Assembly (NCBI GenBank): GCA_946811695.1
Contig: OX328124.1
Span: forward strand, 83,084,923-83,148,922
DNA from: Gonocerus acuteangulatus
Lineage: Eukaryota > Arthropoda > Insecta > Hemiptera > Coreidae
Length of the DNA stretch: 64,000 nt
Direction of reading: 5' to 3'
A model generated the notes under the pieces. That model worked only from the letters and a program-made list of their open reading frames with translations. It was not told where the DNA came from and ran no database searches. Of the stretch, positions 32,111 to 44,259 are shown piece after piece (the stretch's first letter is position 1; every line of letters begins with the position of its first letter). The translations under genes and the position numbers were made by a program.

Positions 32111-32636
32111 ACCGGCCGAATACCCTGCCTGATCTGACATTGTAAGAATGTTTATAATTTTCGATATTTTTTTTTTTTTTTATTCAATTTTTATGTAAGA
32201 CTTACTATAAACATTAAATATCAATTTCATCAAGAATAGTTTGCATTTATTTTTGATAATATCACAAAAATAAACATAATATTACTTTTATTTATTTATC
32301 ATTTACAACAATTACAGCCTCGGCCAATCAAATTGTAGTCATACAGAAATTTAAAAATAATAAATATAGAACAATACTCACAAAACAAAATAAAAAAAAT
32401 ATGTATATAAAATAAAATCTCACAGCTATATACTAATTTCAACAGACTTAAGATATTTTTTGGTAACTTCACCATTGAGAGAGTCTTTGTTTGTAATTAT
32501 TACATTCCAAAGCCCACAACACCTAGATACTATGTCTCGAAAAGCTGAGTGTCGAGTCTTGTGTTGTAAAGGTTGATGTTTTTTCACTCTAGAATTCCAA
32601 TTACATTATAAAATTGAGGGACAACCTCAGTTCTGA
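32111..32636. other. inter-element DNA, nothing recognised
   Basis: AT-rich with a T tract at 32169-32181. No feature supported. Confidence 0.35.

Positions 32637-32639
<3 letters not shown>

Positions 32640-32688
<49 letters not shown>
32640..32688. repeat. (TA)n microsatellite
   Basis: About 48 bp of TA repeat, 57 bp before the inverted repeat at 32745. Confidence 0.9.
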
Positions 32689-32690
<2 letters not shown>

Positions 32691-32744
32691 GATGTTAATT
32701 TTTCTTCGCTGGGATCATATTTTTGGATGGAATGGCATTTTTCT

Positions 32745-32937
32745 TCAGCGGTAGAACTGTTCACTTCTTCCTGGAATATTACGCAGGATTCCTTTCAGCT
32801 TCGTCGGCCAGGTCATTGGCGTTTCTTCCTCTATTCCCGCGACAACCATCGAGGAAGAAACATCAATGACCTGGCCGACGAAGCTGGAGAGGAATCCATA
32901 TATTCCAGGAACAAATGAGGATGAGTACCACCGCTGG
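32745..32937. repeat. ~87 bp inverted repeat with 18 bp spacer
   Basis: The left arm 32745-32832 (CAGCGGTAGAACTG ... GCTTCGTCGGCCAGGTCATT) pairs with the right arm 32851-32937 (AATGACCTGGCCGACGAAGC ... GAGTACCACCGCTG) with about 80-85 percent complementarity by eye. The 20 bp core AATGACCTGGCCGACGAAGC is perfectly matched. GC content is higher than the flanks. Transcription on either strand would give a long hairpin RNA. No target duplication was found, so a foldback transposon is possible but unproved. Confidence 0.75.
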
Positions 32938-33394
32938 AGTACACACACACACCGGCATTTTATGCCGTGAAATGCAGGTACTTATTTTTTTATATTTGGC
33001 ACAAAAATCAAGGCTGTCTTAAAAAAGGGAGTACAGATCTACCAGGGTTAGCATGCAAAAAAACAGCTTTTAGAAAAATGATATATAATAATATAAAACG
33101 TATGTTATACAATTTGTTTTTTGACTATAGTAACTGTAATTTGGCTGGAACTTAGCAATAATTTCCGTGTGCGAATCGTATTGTGTGTAATTTGTACTTC
33201 ACAAAAGAGATTTACAGAATGGGAGTAAAGTTTATGGATATTTTGCATGAAAAATCTTAGCCTATAGTATGACGTTCTTCGTATAAAAAAAAAATACAAG
33301 ATAAAGATGCCCAGTCAATTATAAATATACACTTGAATCATCGCGCATTTCAAGAGAAGTGTCGTCAGAACTTCTTCAAACATTATAAACAATA
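32938..33394. other. inter-element DNA, nothing recognised
   Basis: Includes a short CA run at 32941. No gene or repeat terminus recognised. Confidence 0.35.
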
Positions 33395-33780
33395 AAAAGG
33401 CTGACTCTCAGAAACTCCGTCATCTTAGTGCACTTCCGTAACTTCCTTACCCCTATTGTCATTTGGAAAGCATTGAATAGAAAAGTTAATGTTTTGTTTT
33501 GATATTTCATGAAAAATTTAAACGGAAATTACTTACTCCGCCTGCTCGACCTCGAAGAAAGCAAACACGTTACTCATTTAGTTGCCTAGTTTTACTGAAA
33601 AATTTATTCGACTGCTAAATTAAATTAAGAAATCAACAACCAATTAAAAACTGACTGTGAGAAGAACAGACATAAAGCAGGATAAAGACAAAAACCGCCC
33701 TACAGAACAAAATCGACATTTTCGAATTTTGAGCAACTATTTCTCAGAATGAGATCGCTATATCAACCACCAAGTTCGCC
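33395..33780 (-). mobile_element. diverged HINE-A relative, 3' part
   Basis: The end is decayed (GGCTGACTCTCAGAAACTCC, GTCATCTTAGTGC). The interior matches the 25.8-26.2 kb copy (AAATTACTTACTCCG, ACCAATTAAAAA). The 5' half is absent. Confidence 0.6.
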
Positions 33781-34321
33781 TTTGTTTTCCCCGCGCACGG
33801 TAGTGGGTGAACAAGGTTCGGTTCCTATATTCCAGTATCTTCTCTGCCGCAGACATGGGTCGTTCATAGTAGCTACTATTATTGTTTTGAACGAGTGTGG
33901 AGTTAAAAAAAAAAAAAAAGCGAAAGAAGAGACGTGAGTGGTTAAAACAATGGTTACGTGATAGGGAAAAGTAGTCACATTTAAATCATCTTAGGGAAGA
34001 CTATTCCAGTCTAGCACATCTAGTCCTCCGTTACAGAAGCAGACTCAAATATATAAAATAATATGTAATAATTGAGGTAATAATAATATCATCCATGAAA
34101 TAATAGAGACATGAACCATACAATTTTATAAAAAATGAAATTTCCTCCTCAAATTAAATAATATCAAATTTACAAGCACATAACCTGAAGATATAATGTA
34201 TATATAAAAAAATAATGCAAAATCATACAGTATAATTAATTGTATTTCACAGACAATTGGATTGAAAATGGCTTATAGCCGAAACATTTCCACGACAAAA
34301 ATGTATTGAAGACTTAATAAG
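33781..34321. other. inter-element DNA with a decayed hammerhead-like phrase
   Basis: Mostly unrecognised AT-rich DNA. At 34261-34290 the phrase ATTGAAAATGGCTTATAGCC followed by GAAACATTT resembles a Penelope hammerhead (stem II GGCTTATAGCC, GAAA), but the CTGANGA box and the cleavage triplet are lost. Confidence 0.35.
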
Positions 34322-34330
34322 CTGTTACCA

Positions 34331-34405
<75 letters not shown>

Positions 34406-34450
34406 TAGAAGGTAGGATCAATAAAGATATCAAGGCATTTTTCATTAATT
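34322..34450 (-). mobile_element. HINE-B 5' fragment with (TA)n
   Basis: A TA tract (34336-34399) is followed by GGTAGGATCAATAAAGAT and a decayed ATTTTTCATTAATTCTTTCC, which match the 5' region of HINE-B (GGTAGGATCGATAAAGAT, TTTTTCAAAAATTCCGTC). The terminal hairpin is missing. Confidence 0.6.
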
Positions 34451-34474
34451 CTTTCCCGAGACAACCACAATATT

Positions 34475-34741
34475 GCACTAGTATTTCTCAAGTGACACAA
34501 CACAAAATAAAACTCAACTGAAAATGTGTCACTCTTGCCTATGTAGGGGCCTTAGGATTAAGACTGGAAGGGACACAAGTGGAGAGGACACAAGTGGCCT
34601 CTGGTGCACAAGCTCTGAAGGTAGGTACATACAATTTTGATGGTTGATGAAGATATATTTACCACGTCTTTCACAGCCGTAACTATGACGGTGTGAATAA
34701 AACTGATTTTTCAGTTGTGTCACTTTAGAAATACTAGTGAG
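34475..34741. mobile_element. MITE with CACTAGTATTTCT termini
   Basis: TIRs GCACTAGTATTTCTCAAGTG and CACTTTAGAAATACTAGTG, extending into CACAACACAAAATAAAACTC-like inner repeats. ATAT flanks both sides within two bases. The interior CAAGCTCTGAAGGTAGGTAC is shared with the copy at 48673-48946. No coding potential. A minus-strand open stretch over it is an artefact. Confidence 0.8.
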
Positions 34742-34913
34742 ATATTCTAAGTCCCTTTGAAATGGTGCTAAAAGACGTACAATTACAATGAAAATATCAA
34801 TCAATTAACTATTTTACTGGAATTTGAAGAATAAAAAACAATGAAAAACGACCGACTAGTATAAAATTCATCTTATAGTATTTTCGTAACATCTTTATAC
34901 TGGTGAAATCTAA

Positions 34914-35990
34914 AAAAGTCCGACTCGCAGGAACTGCATCATCTTAGCGCGGTTCCATTCATATCCCTAGTGTCATTTTGTATACTTAACAAATAGAAAC
35001 AGTTATTACAAGGAACCGGATTCTTAGGTTTTCACGTATTTTTTTTCCTTTCTCCTAAACATGATAAAGATCGAATTGCAACTTTGGAAGAACCTAAAAA
35101 AACCTATTCTGGATGATATTACCTAAAACCCAATGGAATGACCTAGACGGACCGGTGACAAAGTGCCATCAGCTTGACCGGTGACAAAGGGCCAGCAGCT
35201 TGACCGCTACAAAGGGCCAGCAGCGTACCCTTATACCTGGAACACCCTAGAGCATGGCTTGGCCAGGCTCCACTGCTACAGACATGAAATTTTTATTTCA
35301 TTGTTCAATGTATTCAAAACTATTAAAACGTTTATCATTTCTAAATGTTTCATAAAATAAATACAATTTAAAACAAACAATTAAAAAGTGAGCTAAACAA
35401 CTACGAAAACCCGTTCAAAAGAACACATTCAAAGTTTTCATCACCGTTTTCTCCGATTGACATCGACTAATCGAAAATCTTCTCAGGGTATTAATTATAG
35501 AGAATTTAGTAAGCTTTTGAATAGTTTCTATCCACTTATGACGACTTTTCATGTCTCTTAATAAAATATTTTATTCTAACTCTTCCTTAACTCCAAACGT
35601 AACCATAATATACACATCTTTGTATGTATGGAATTTAAACATGGAGAAAATATTTTAACCGAATCCCATGATTCTAAGTAACCAAACCAAAAACTTGATG
35701 TAACAACTATTTTTCCGATTTTCTCAGAAACGGTTAAAGCTGTCGCCTTAAAAATGGTTTCATTCGTTTTACTAGCCCACGAAGCCTATAAAACGAGTAC
35801 TTACAAACATATGAACTCAAAAACGTAAGCGTTACGATTTTTTTGCGCGAATTTCGCCCCAAACGTCATCTTCCAGTGGGCGGATTTTGCTGGTTAACGA
35901 ACTTGACCTTTCAAATTAGACGAGGGATTTTTGTACCAAATTTCATCAAAATCGGACCATTAGGGGGCCGGAAAACCGCGAACAGACCAA

Positions 35991-36046
<56 letters not shown>

Positions 36047-36177
36047 AATTTGAACCACCGTTATTTTCGGTCTCTAGGGGCTCTGAAACGCGAAATTTTC
36101 TAGTCGGCACTTCCGGATGAGATCAACCTTATAAGCGGGGTTCCTCCCTATGGAGGGAGGGAGGAACCGCGCTAAAA
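34914..36177 (-). mobile_element. HINE-A copy, complete
   Basis: AGTCCGACTCGCAGGAACTG and GCGCGGTTCC at the 3' end, an interior with a unique 26 bp tandem repeat (35153-35226), (TA)n at 35993-36044, then the hairpin GGTTCCTCCCTATGGAGGGA and GGAACCGCGCTAAAA. 1.26 kb with no nested element. Confidence 0.86.
35153..35226. repeat. three 24-27 bp tandem units inside HINE-A
   Basis: Units GACCGGTGACAAAGTGCCAT, GACCGGTGACAAAGGGCCAG and GACCGCTACAAAGGGCCAG, each followed by CAGC. Other copies (39.5, 61.2 kb) have a single related unit, so this is a local expansion. Confidence 0.7.
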
Positions 36178-36482
36178 GCTATGGATAGAAATTCTTACCA
36201 TTTTGAGCTCGGTAGGAAATATCTTGGTATTTTTCTGGGACGTTGTATTGGCAAATCTCATTTTACTGTTAAACGAATTAAAAAACCTGAATGAAATATT
36301 CACGAAAAGCGGAATTTTAGCACTGAAATGGTTTTAATGAGTCTGGCCGGACTCATAATATACCTACAGATTTCCCAAAATTTACTCAAATTAAGCTGTC
36401 GTTTCCCTGTTGTCCTTTCTCTATAAACGGGCTAAGAACTTTTTTTCCGAGTAGTTATATTGTTGTGTTACTGTTTAAGGAA

Positions 36483-36514
<32 letters not shown>

Positions 36515-36540
36515 AAGAAACCAGTGAAAACATTTTCGGT
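36178..36540. other. inter-element DNA with poly(A) tract
   Basis: A 24-base A run at 36487-36510 sits between two Helentron copies. Nothing else recognised. Confidence 0.4.
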
Positions 36541-36689
36541 TTTAGCGCGGTTTCTCCCTCCCTTCATAGGGAGGAACCCCGCCCCTATAAGGTTGATCTC
36601 ATGAAACAATCTAGAAGTGCCGACTAGAAAATTTTGCGTTTCAGAACCCCTAGGGACCGAAAATAACGGTGGTTCAAATTTGTATTCAA

Positions 36690-36751
<62 letters not shown>

Positions 36752-36790
36752 ATATTTATTTATATATTTTGTATATATAACTATATATAT
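36541..36790 (+). mobile_element. HINE-A 5' end only
   Basis: TTTTAGCGCGGTTTCTCCC, hairpin partner AGGGAGGAACC, the GGTTCAAATTTGTAT lead-in and a TA tract, then it stops. Truncated inside or just after the microsatellite. Confidence 0.8.
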
Positions 36791-36798
36791 AGTTGTGC

Positions 36799-36838
36799 AG
36801 ATTAGGAGGGTTGTCCATGTCATAAACCCTCCTAATCT
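36799..36838. repeat. perfect 14 bp stem hairpin
   Basis: AGATTAGGAGGGTT and AACCCTCCTAATCT flank a 12-base loop. It directly follows the truncated HINE-A end. No T run follows that would suggest a terminator-like role. Confidence 0.75.
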
Positions 36839-36839
36839 G

Positions 36840-38060
36840 AAGGGGCCAAATGATAATCCCCTCTTACTCTATGAAACTGGAAATACTGGCACTTCATGAT
36901 ATTAGCTCGGGTTTGTGGGTCTGCTCGGTGGCACTTTACAGTCCAGACGCACCAATCTTAGGCCCAAAGAAGTTGTCACAAGCAAACACATCCCAACCGG
37001 AACGGCACCTTACTAGAATTGAGTCCGCCCAATTTCATAATTTATTTGGAAAATTTTAGTTGAAAGGAACAAATAGGTATTTGTTTTTCTCCCCTTTAAA
37101 ACTTATATAATTTAACTCTTTGGGCATAGATCCATTCCTTGAATCAAGGTGGTTTGATATCAAACTGCCAAACTCGAACATCATTGTGCATTTTTGTTTC
37201 ATACCAGTTCCGTCCTTCAGAAGTACTTAGCCGCGTGATTAAAACTTCTTATCTACAATTGAGCGATAAATCTTGTGATTTTCCCAAGTGTGATCAATGA
37301 TTGCGGTGGAAAACAGCATTAAGAAAACGTGTTTTGTTTCCCGTATTTGATATATTTAATTCAAGAAAATAGCACCAAGAAATTACACTATGTTGACAAC
37401 AATTATTACTTTTTTGTGATTTAGAAACCTTTTTCCTGGGGGTTTTTACAAAGCGGCTTCTTTTCATTTAATTTTGTTCCTTTACTTTGATTTATTCTAG
37501 CAAATTCGAAAGGCATTTCACTATTTAGGTTATATGTGTGGAATAATCCTTTATACTCACTAAGTATCGAAATACCATAATAAAATATATTAGGTACCAG
37601 GGAGCGAGTTTGGCTCGGTGTACTGGAGGACCTGATTTTGAAACTCGGATGTGTCGTATTAAAGATTTTATCTATTAGGGTCTTTGTTCGTGGATTGAAG
37701 TCAGGGTCTCACCCAGTCTTTAATGTGTACCTGCAAAAGGGCAAATCAGAAAGCCGGAGCATACTGCTGAACAAATTATCTATCATATCAAAAGGTTGAG
37801 TTCCTTAATTATTAAAAACGGCCCATTAATATTCGTTGTTTACCTGAAACATCCTTGGCCAAACCAACTTATTAATTCTCCTCTAGTGGCCGGCATTGTT
37901 TTTTTACGATAGAACTTTTTTAAAATGCCCAAAATAATGAGAGAGATTTATTTCTTAAACTGCGTCATTAAAAAAGAGACTTTAAAATGAAAACAAGAAT
38001 AAATAGTTGTGGAATGGATCGATTATACATGAGCCAACAAGAAAATCAATGAAATGAAAA
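36840..38060. other. longest unassigned stretch, nothing recognised
   Basis: 1.2 kb without repeat ends, tandem units or recognisable coding sequence. A 69-codon + strand opening (36850-37059) has no supporting signal. Confidence 0.35.
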
Positions 38061-38068
38061 ACATATTT

Positions 38069-38282
38069 CAGGGATGCCCGGTGGCCATGAGTGTTAAGGC
38101 GTGAGCACTTAACACTCCGTGCCAAAGGTCGTGGGTTCGATTCCCACTATGGGGTGGTGGCTTTTCTTTAGAAAGAAAAGGCATCAGCCCTATCCTGGCT
38201 AGAAAAGGGTGGTAACCTATAGATAACCCGTCCAAAAATGCATAGTTAATAATAATGGTCGTTAAAATTAAAATAAATAAAT
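38069..38282 (+). mobile_element. tRNA-derived SINE (family 2)
   Basis: Head GGATGCCCGGTGGCCATGAG with a B box GGTTCGATTCC at about 38134, a body including AAAGGGTGGTAACC and a (AAAT)n tail. ACATATTT duplicates at 38061-38068 and 38283-38290. It is a different family from the GGCGC-tailed SINEs. A 5'-truncated copy is at 53339-53515 and a fragment at 63319-63345. Confidence 0.82.
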
Positions 38283-38417
38283 ACATATTTACTATGAATG
38301 TTTGAATTAACATCCAATTCTCTCGAAAAAAATAGAAAACTTTACGTAATTTGGTTGAATTCTCGAAAGGTTAGATCAAAGAAGTCTTTGAAATAAGTCG
38401 AAAAATCATCGAATTAT

Positions 38418-38516
38418 AAAGGACTTATGACAAGTTAGAAATTATGAAAATAATCATTAGTGCAACGGTGAAAGTTGCTAGTGGAGTCAAGCAAGGCGAT
38501 ACTCTATCTCCTCCTT
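38418..38516 (+). pseudogene. LINE RT fragment, left half
   Basis: Encodes KIIISATVKVASGVKQGDTL then SPP, the RT motif GVKQGDTLSP. It is cut at the T run at 38514 by the Helentron 38518-39646. The rest continues at 39651. The related fragment at 27.3-27.5 kb gives the uninterrupted arrangement. Confidence 0.68.
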
Positions 38517-38517
38517 T

Positions 38518-38650
38518 TTGCGCGGTTCCTCCCTCACTTCATAGGGAGGAACTCCGCTTATAAGGTTGATCTCATGAATCAATCCGGAAGTGCCGACTAG
38601 AAAATTTTGCGTTTCAGAACCCCTAGAGACCGAAAATAACGGTGGTTCAA

Positions 38651-38695
<45 letters not shown>

Positions 38696-39646
38696 TGTTC
38701 GCTCATTTCCGGCCCCCCTAATGGTCCGATTTTGATGAAATGTGGTACAAAAATCTTGCGTCTAATTTGAAAGGTCAAGTTCGTTAAACAGCAGAATCCG
38801 CCCACCGGAACAAGGTTTTCGGAGCGAATGTCACGCGAAAAAAAAACGTTCCACTTACTTCATATGCTTGCAGGTACTCGTTTTATAGGCTTCTTGGCCA
38901 AGGAAAACGAATGACACCATTTTCAAGGCGATAGCTTTAGCCGTTTTCGAGAAAATTGGAAAAATAGTTGTTGAATACCGTTTTTGGTTTGGGTACTTAA
39001 ATCATGGGATTCAGTTAAAACATTTTCTGCATGTTCAACATTCATCAAAACTAATATGTTGAAATTTTGGTTACGTTTGGAGTTAAGGAAGGGTTAGAAT
39101 AAAATATTTTATTAACAGACATGAAAAGTTTTGGTAACTTTGTAAATTTTCCTTAATATCTCTAAAACGGTTGAGAATCTTTGGAAGCGGAAGTTTACCA
39201 TTCAAAAGCTTACTAAATTCTCTACGAAAAAGATTCTAAAGAAATTTTTGATTAGGCATTGTCAATCGGAGAAATAAGTGCTTAAAACTTCAAATGTGTT
39301 TGTTTTGTTCTTTTGACCGGGTTTTCGTAGTTGTTAGCTCACATTTTAATGGGTTGTTGCTTTTTTTAATTGCATTTATTTATAGAATTAGTATTACTGT
39401 AGAAGAAATCATTATCATGATATTTGTTTTGATATTTGAAATAACTATTTGTAGTAGTGGGGTTGGCCAACCAGTGGTGGGTGGATTCCAGGTATAAGGG
39501 TACGCTGCCCCTTGGTAACGGGCCCTTTGTTTACGGGGGATAGGTTGAACCAAAATAATAACGGTTTCTATTTCAATCTTCCCAAATGACACTAGGGATA
39601 AAAACTGAACCGCGCTAAGATGACGCAGTTCCTGCAAGTCGGACTT
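38518..39646 (+). mobile_element. HINE-A copy inserted in LINE RT
   Basis: Starts GCGCGGTTCCTCCC right after a T run, (TA)n at 38655-38692, and ends CGCGCTAAGATGACGCAG then GTCGGACTTTTTT. It carries the 39440-39545 segment (GTGGTGGGTGGATTCCAGG) shared with the 61.2 kb copy. A 94-codon minus-strand opening is a shadow. Confidence 0.85.
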
Positions 39647-39650
39647 TTTT

Positions 39651-39720
39651 CTCTTTATTATCAATTACGTGTAATCGGACAGCAGAAACACACGAATTTT
39701 CTACGATGACAGCCATACTA
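39651..39720 (+). pseudogene. LINE RT fragment, right half
   Basis: TATCAATTACGTGTAATCGG followed by ACAGCAGAAACACA matches 27401-27435 (SITCNRTAG in translation), so it continues the RT broken at 38516. Confidence 0.6.
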
Positions 39721-39830
39721 ATATTCCTATTCTATTCACATCGATATTATGGCCCTATTTCCAGATTTCCCACAAGAGGTGTCGATGAACGTTTACAGCA
39801 GCTTGCAAAATCATTTTGAGGTCAGAACTA

Positions 39831-41010
39831 AAAAAGTCTGCAGGAACTCCATCATCTTAGCGCGGTTCCGTTCATATCCCTAGTCTAATTTGGAAAGATT
39901 AAAATAGAAGCAGTTATTATTTTGGTTCCACCAGTCTTTTTTTTTTAATTAATTATTATAATGGCGTGTCAACCCTTAAGGTCACTAACGCCATTCCTGT
40001 GTGTAGTAAAGTCTTGAAATATCATGATTTACGATCTTACCTGGAAGGGTCGGCTAGCACTAGGTCCCGCTAGTTACAAGGTCTTGGAATCTTGGAAATC
40101 TATATTTCTAACAATAAATTGTTTTTGTTATTTTACTTTTAGTTTTATTGTCAAATACATTATCCAACTATAAGATATTAAAAAATAACAAGGAGTAAAA
40201 ACAAACAAGAAGAACCGTTCAAATAAACGAAATCAATTAATTTAAAGTTTTAAGCACTTATTTCTCCGATTGGCATCGCCTAATTAAAACTTTCTTCAGA
40301 ACCTATTTTGTAGAGCATTTAGTAAGCTTTCGAATGGTAACCATCCGCTTCACAAGATTGACAACGGTTTTCGAGATACTAACGAAAGTATACAAAGTTA
40401 CCAAAACTTTTTTTGTCTGTTAATAAAATATTTTATTCTAACCCTTCCATTACTCTAAACGTAACAAAAATTTCAACATATTAGTGTTGATGAAATTCGA
40501 ACATGCAGAAAATGTTTCAACTAGGAAGGACGCTAGGCAGTTGAAAAGCTATATCTTGGAAATCCATATCTCTAACATTAAATTGTTTTTCTTAACCTGT
40601 TTTATTTTCAAATACATTATCCAACTATAAGCAATTAAAAAATAACAAGGAATAAAAACAGACAAAAAGAACAGTTCGAATAAGCGAAATCAATTACTTT
40701 AAAGTTTTAAGCTCTTATTTCTCCGATTTACATCGCCTAATCAAAACTTTCATGAGAACCTTTTTTTTAGAGCATTTAATAAGCTTTCTAATGGTATTCT
40801 TCCGTTTACCATGATTCTCAACCTTTTTAGAGATATTAAGGAAAGTAAACAAAGTTACCAAAACCTTTTATGTCTGTTAATAAAATATTTTATTCTAACC
40901 CTTTCTTAACTCCAAACGTAACCAAAATTTCAACATATTAGTTTTAATGAAAGTAGAAAATGCAGAAAATGTTTCAACTGAATCCCATGATTCTAAGTAC
41001 CCAAACCAAA
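39831..41010 (-). mobile_element. HINE-A copy, 3' part, two internal units
   Basis: Damaged 3' end (AAGTCTGCAGGAACTCC, GCGCGGTTCCG), then the internal region repeated nearly twice (about 40030-40520 and 40520-41000). It ends at CCCAAACCAAA, where another copy begins. Its own 5' hairpin end is not found on the far side at 48.05 kb, so it is truncated. A 71 bp tail-only retroposon lies at 39939-40009. Confidence 0.75.
39939..40009 (-). mobile_element. tail-only retroposon in HINE-A
   Basis: T run, TAATTAATTATTATAATGG, CGTGTCAACCC and CACTAACGCC between AGTCTT repeats. The same insert sits at the same site at 54106-54177, so it was inherited within the Helentron lineage. On the minus strand it reads GGCGTTAGTGACC...CGCCATTA with poly(A). 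Confidence 0.7.
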
Positions 41011-41649
41011 AAGTCCGACTCGCAGGAACTGCGTCATCTTAGCGCGGTTCCATTCATATCCCTAGTGTTATTTTGTAGACTTAGAATAGAAACAGTTATT
41101 ACTTTGTTTGTATCATTCCTAATGTAAACAAATATGAAAAAAAAAAAACAAGATTTTCGGCTAGGGATGAAACTATCCTAAGCAGAAATTACTCTTTCTG
41201 CCGTCCCAAGTTTCGGTCTACGAAGACTCTTCTACGAATATATTTCTAATTTACTTAACTTGCAGTGCTAACATATCCATTTTACTTTTAAATGCAATTA
41301 AACAAAATAAAATTGTACATGAAAATGAGAAAGTAGTGTTATTTTTTATTGAACTACGGCCACATTCAACCACAAAATATAATTATATTTCTAGTATAGA
41401 ATTTGGCTGCATGACTTCCTACAGGTAAAGGTAACTGTCAGCTGTCCTAGAATGCTTGATGAGAACAATGAATCTTGATTTCTGAAGTGCAATAAAAGCC
41501 TATCTGAACCGGCCTACTACCTCGACCCGGACTGACCCTACGTTTTCAGTTCTGTTACAGGTTCAAAGAATTTGTATTTATTCCCCTGTTTTATTGAGAA
41601 ATACATCCTCCTACTAGAAGCAATAACAAAATAACAAGAAATAAAAACA

Positions 41650-42361
41650 GACAAAAAGAACCGTATATATAAACGAAATCAATTATCGTTTATCAAACTT
41701 CTAAGTTATATGTACTTATTTCTCCATTTGACATCGCCTAATCAAAACTTTCTTCAGAACCTGTTTTCTAGAGCATTTAGTAAGCTTTCGAATGGTAACC
41801 ATTCGTTTTCCAAGATTCTCAACCGTTTTCGAGATATTAAGGAAAGTATACGAAGTTTCCAAAGCTTTTCATCTCTATTAATAAATTATTTTAATTTAAC
41901 CCTTCCTTAACTCCAAACGTAAGTAAATTTTCAGCATACTAGTTTTGATGAAATTAGAACATGCAGAAAATGTTTCAACTGAATCCCATAATTCGAAGTA
42001 CCAAAATCAAAGACAAAAAGAACCGTTCGAATAAACAAAATCAATTACTTCAAAGTTTAAGCACTTATTTATCCGATTGACATCGCTTATTCAAAACTTT
42101 CTTTAGAACCTTTTTTGTAGACCATTTAGTAAGCTTTCGAATGGTAACCTTTCGCTTCGCAAGATTGTCAACGGTTTTCGAGATACTAACGAAAGTATAA
42201 AAGGTTACCAAAACTTTTCTTGTCTGTTAATAAAATATTTTATTCTAACCCTTCCTTTACTCCAAACGTAACCAAAATTTCAACATATTAGTGTTGATAA
42301 AATTCGAAGTTGCAGAAAATGTTTCAACTGAATCCCATAATTCTAAGTACCAAAATCAAAG
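41650..42361. repeat. two ~355 bp tandem units within HINE-A
   Basis: GACAAAAAGAACCG recurs at 41650 and 42012, and GACAAAAAAG at 42361. Each unit ends ...AAGTACCAAAATCAAA. Internal unit number differs between HINE-A copies, which explains their length range. Confidence 0.72.
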
Positions 42362-42365
42362 ACAA

Positions 42366-43587
42366 AAAAGTCCGTCACGCAGGAGCTGCATAACTAAGCA
42401 CTTTCCTCAGAATATGGGTAGTGTAGACTGCTTTCCAGAACAATTTGCTTAAAATATCCTAAATAAATAAAATAAAAACATGAATAGTTCTCTTTTAAAT
42501 TTGTAATGAGTAACTGATCAATTATTAATTTGCTTCCAGAGTTACACATGGTACCTATTACACTACGTAATAAATACTAAAAACCTCATATTATCGTATT
42601 TTGATCTAACGCACGAACAGGATACAGTCACTCTAATGGTAGAAAGCGCTCCTTGCGGCGGCTTTGTGAACCTATATCTGGCGGGCTTTTCGATTGAAAT
42701 ATATTACAAATTAAACCCCCGCTTTCCGATTGACCGATTCAGCTCATTTTTACAACACTTCTTTCTCATGAATTACCCACGACGTATACCGCGTTTCGTT
42801 ACAATACAGCAGAAATTACGACCGGTATGAGTATATTAGGAATTTGGGTCCGGAGTAAACCCCCCCTTCTAAAGAACCGATTTAGTTTATTTTTACAACA
42901 CATATTTACCTGTAGATTACCACTACGAATAAAGAGTTTCGTCGAAATATACCAAAAATCACGGTTGGTAGTGGCGAATTGGTATTGTGGGTCTGGAGTA
43001 AACCCCCCCTCCTAATGAACCGATTTAGTTTATTTTTACAACACATATTTACCTGTAGATTACCACTATGAATACCGAGTTTCGTCGAAATATACCAAAA
43101 ATCATGGCTGGTAGTGGCGAATTGGTATTGTCGGTCCGGAGTAAACCCCCCCTCCTTATGAACTGATTTAGTTCATTTTTATATCTCACTTTTCTCTCTA
43201 TATTACTACTACGAATACCAAGTTTCGTTGAAATATAACACATATTACGGCTGAAATGGTCAAAATAGTGTTTTGGGCTCGGGGTAAACCCCCCCTTCCG
43301 GTGGACCGATTTTGGTGGTTAACGAACTCGTTCAATCGTTTGCTAATTGAATGCTATATACCAAGTTTCGTGGCGAAAAAACAAAAACTCTGGCCGCTAT
43401 CGTGTTAACAGACACATATATATATATGCATATATATATATATATATATAGATATATATAAATTTTAACGGGGGTCATTTTCGCTGTCTACTAGGTAGGA
43501 TCGATAAAGATTTGAAGAAATTTTTCAAAAATTCCGTCATGAGTCCAACCTCAATAGCTACTTTCCTTCGGAGGAAAGTGCTAAAAG
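42366..43587 (-). mobile_element. HINE-B copy nested in HINE-A
   Basis: Ends AGTCCGTCACGCAGGAGCTG / TAAGCACTTTCCTC and CTTTCCTTCGGAGGAAAGTG. Four to five units with CCGGAGTAAACCCCCC, TA tract at 43406-43460. Inserted at AGACAAAA / GAACAGTTCG, where the empty site AGACAAAAAGAACCGTTCG exists at 42011. Confidence 0.83.
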
Positions 43588-44033
43588 AACAGTTCGAATA
43601 AGCGAAATCAATTACTTAAAAGTTTTAAGCACTTATTTCTCCGATTGACATCGCTTATTCAAAACTTTCTTTAGAACCTTTCTTGTAGACCATTTAGTAA
43701 GCTTTCGAATGGTAACCTTTCGCTTCCCAAGATTTTCAACCGTTTTCGAGATTCTAAGAAATTATACGAAGCTCCCAAAACTTTTCATTATTTCTGACAA
43801 CAGAAAATTGGTCTCATTTTACCTATCCTGTTTTACACACACATACATTTTCCTTACAAATACAACATAAGAAATTACAAAAGTAAAAAGCAATAAAAAA
43901 CCAAGGGAAAGAGACAAAAATTACAAAAAGAACGACAAAAACCCGTTCATAAGAACAAAACAGACGTATTTGAAGTTTTAAGCACTTTTTTCTCCGATTG
44001 ACATAACCTAATCAAAAATAGTTTTAGAATCAT

Positions 44034-44170
44034 TTTAGCGCGGTTCCTCCCTCCCCCATAGGGAGGAACCCCGCTTATAAGGTTGATACAATGAAACAAT
44101 CCGGAAGTGCCGACTAGAAAATTTCGCGTTTCAGAACCCCTAGAGACCGAAAATAACGGTGGTTCAAATT

Positions 44171-44259
<89 letters not shown>

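Noticed and set aside
34261..34290. Hammerhead-like GGCTTATAGCC with GAAACATTT
   Set aside because: Stem II and GAAA only. The CTGANGA box reads TTGAAAA and the cleavage triplet is missing. Noted only as a decayed trace.
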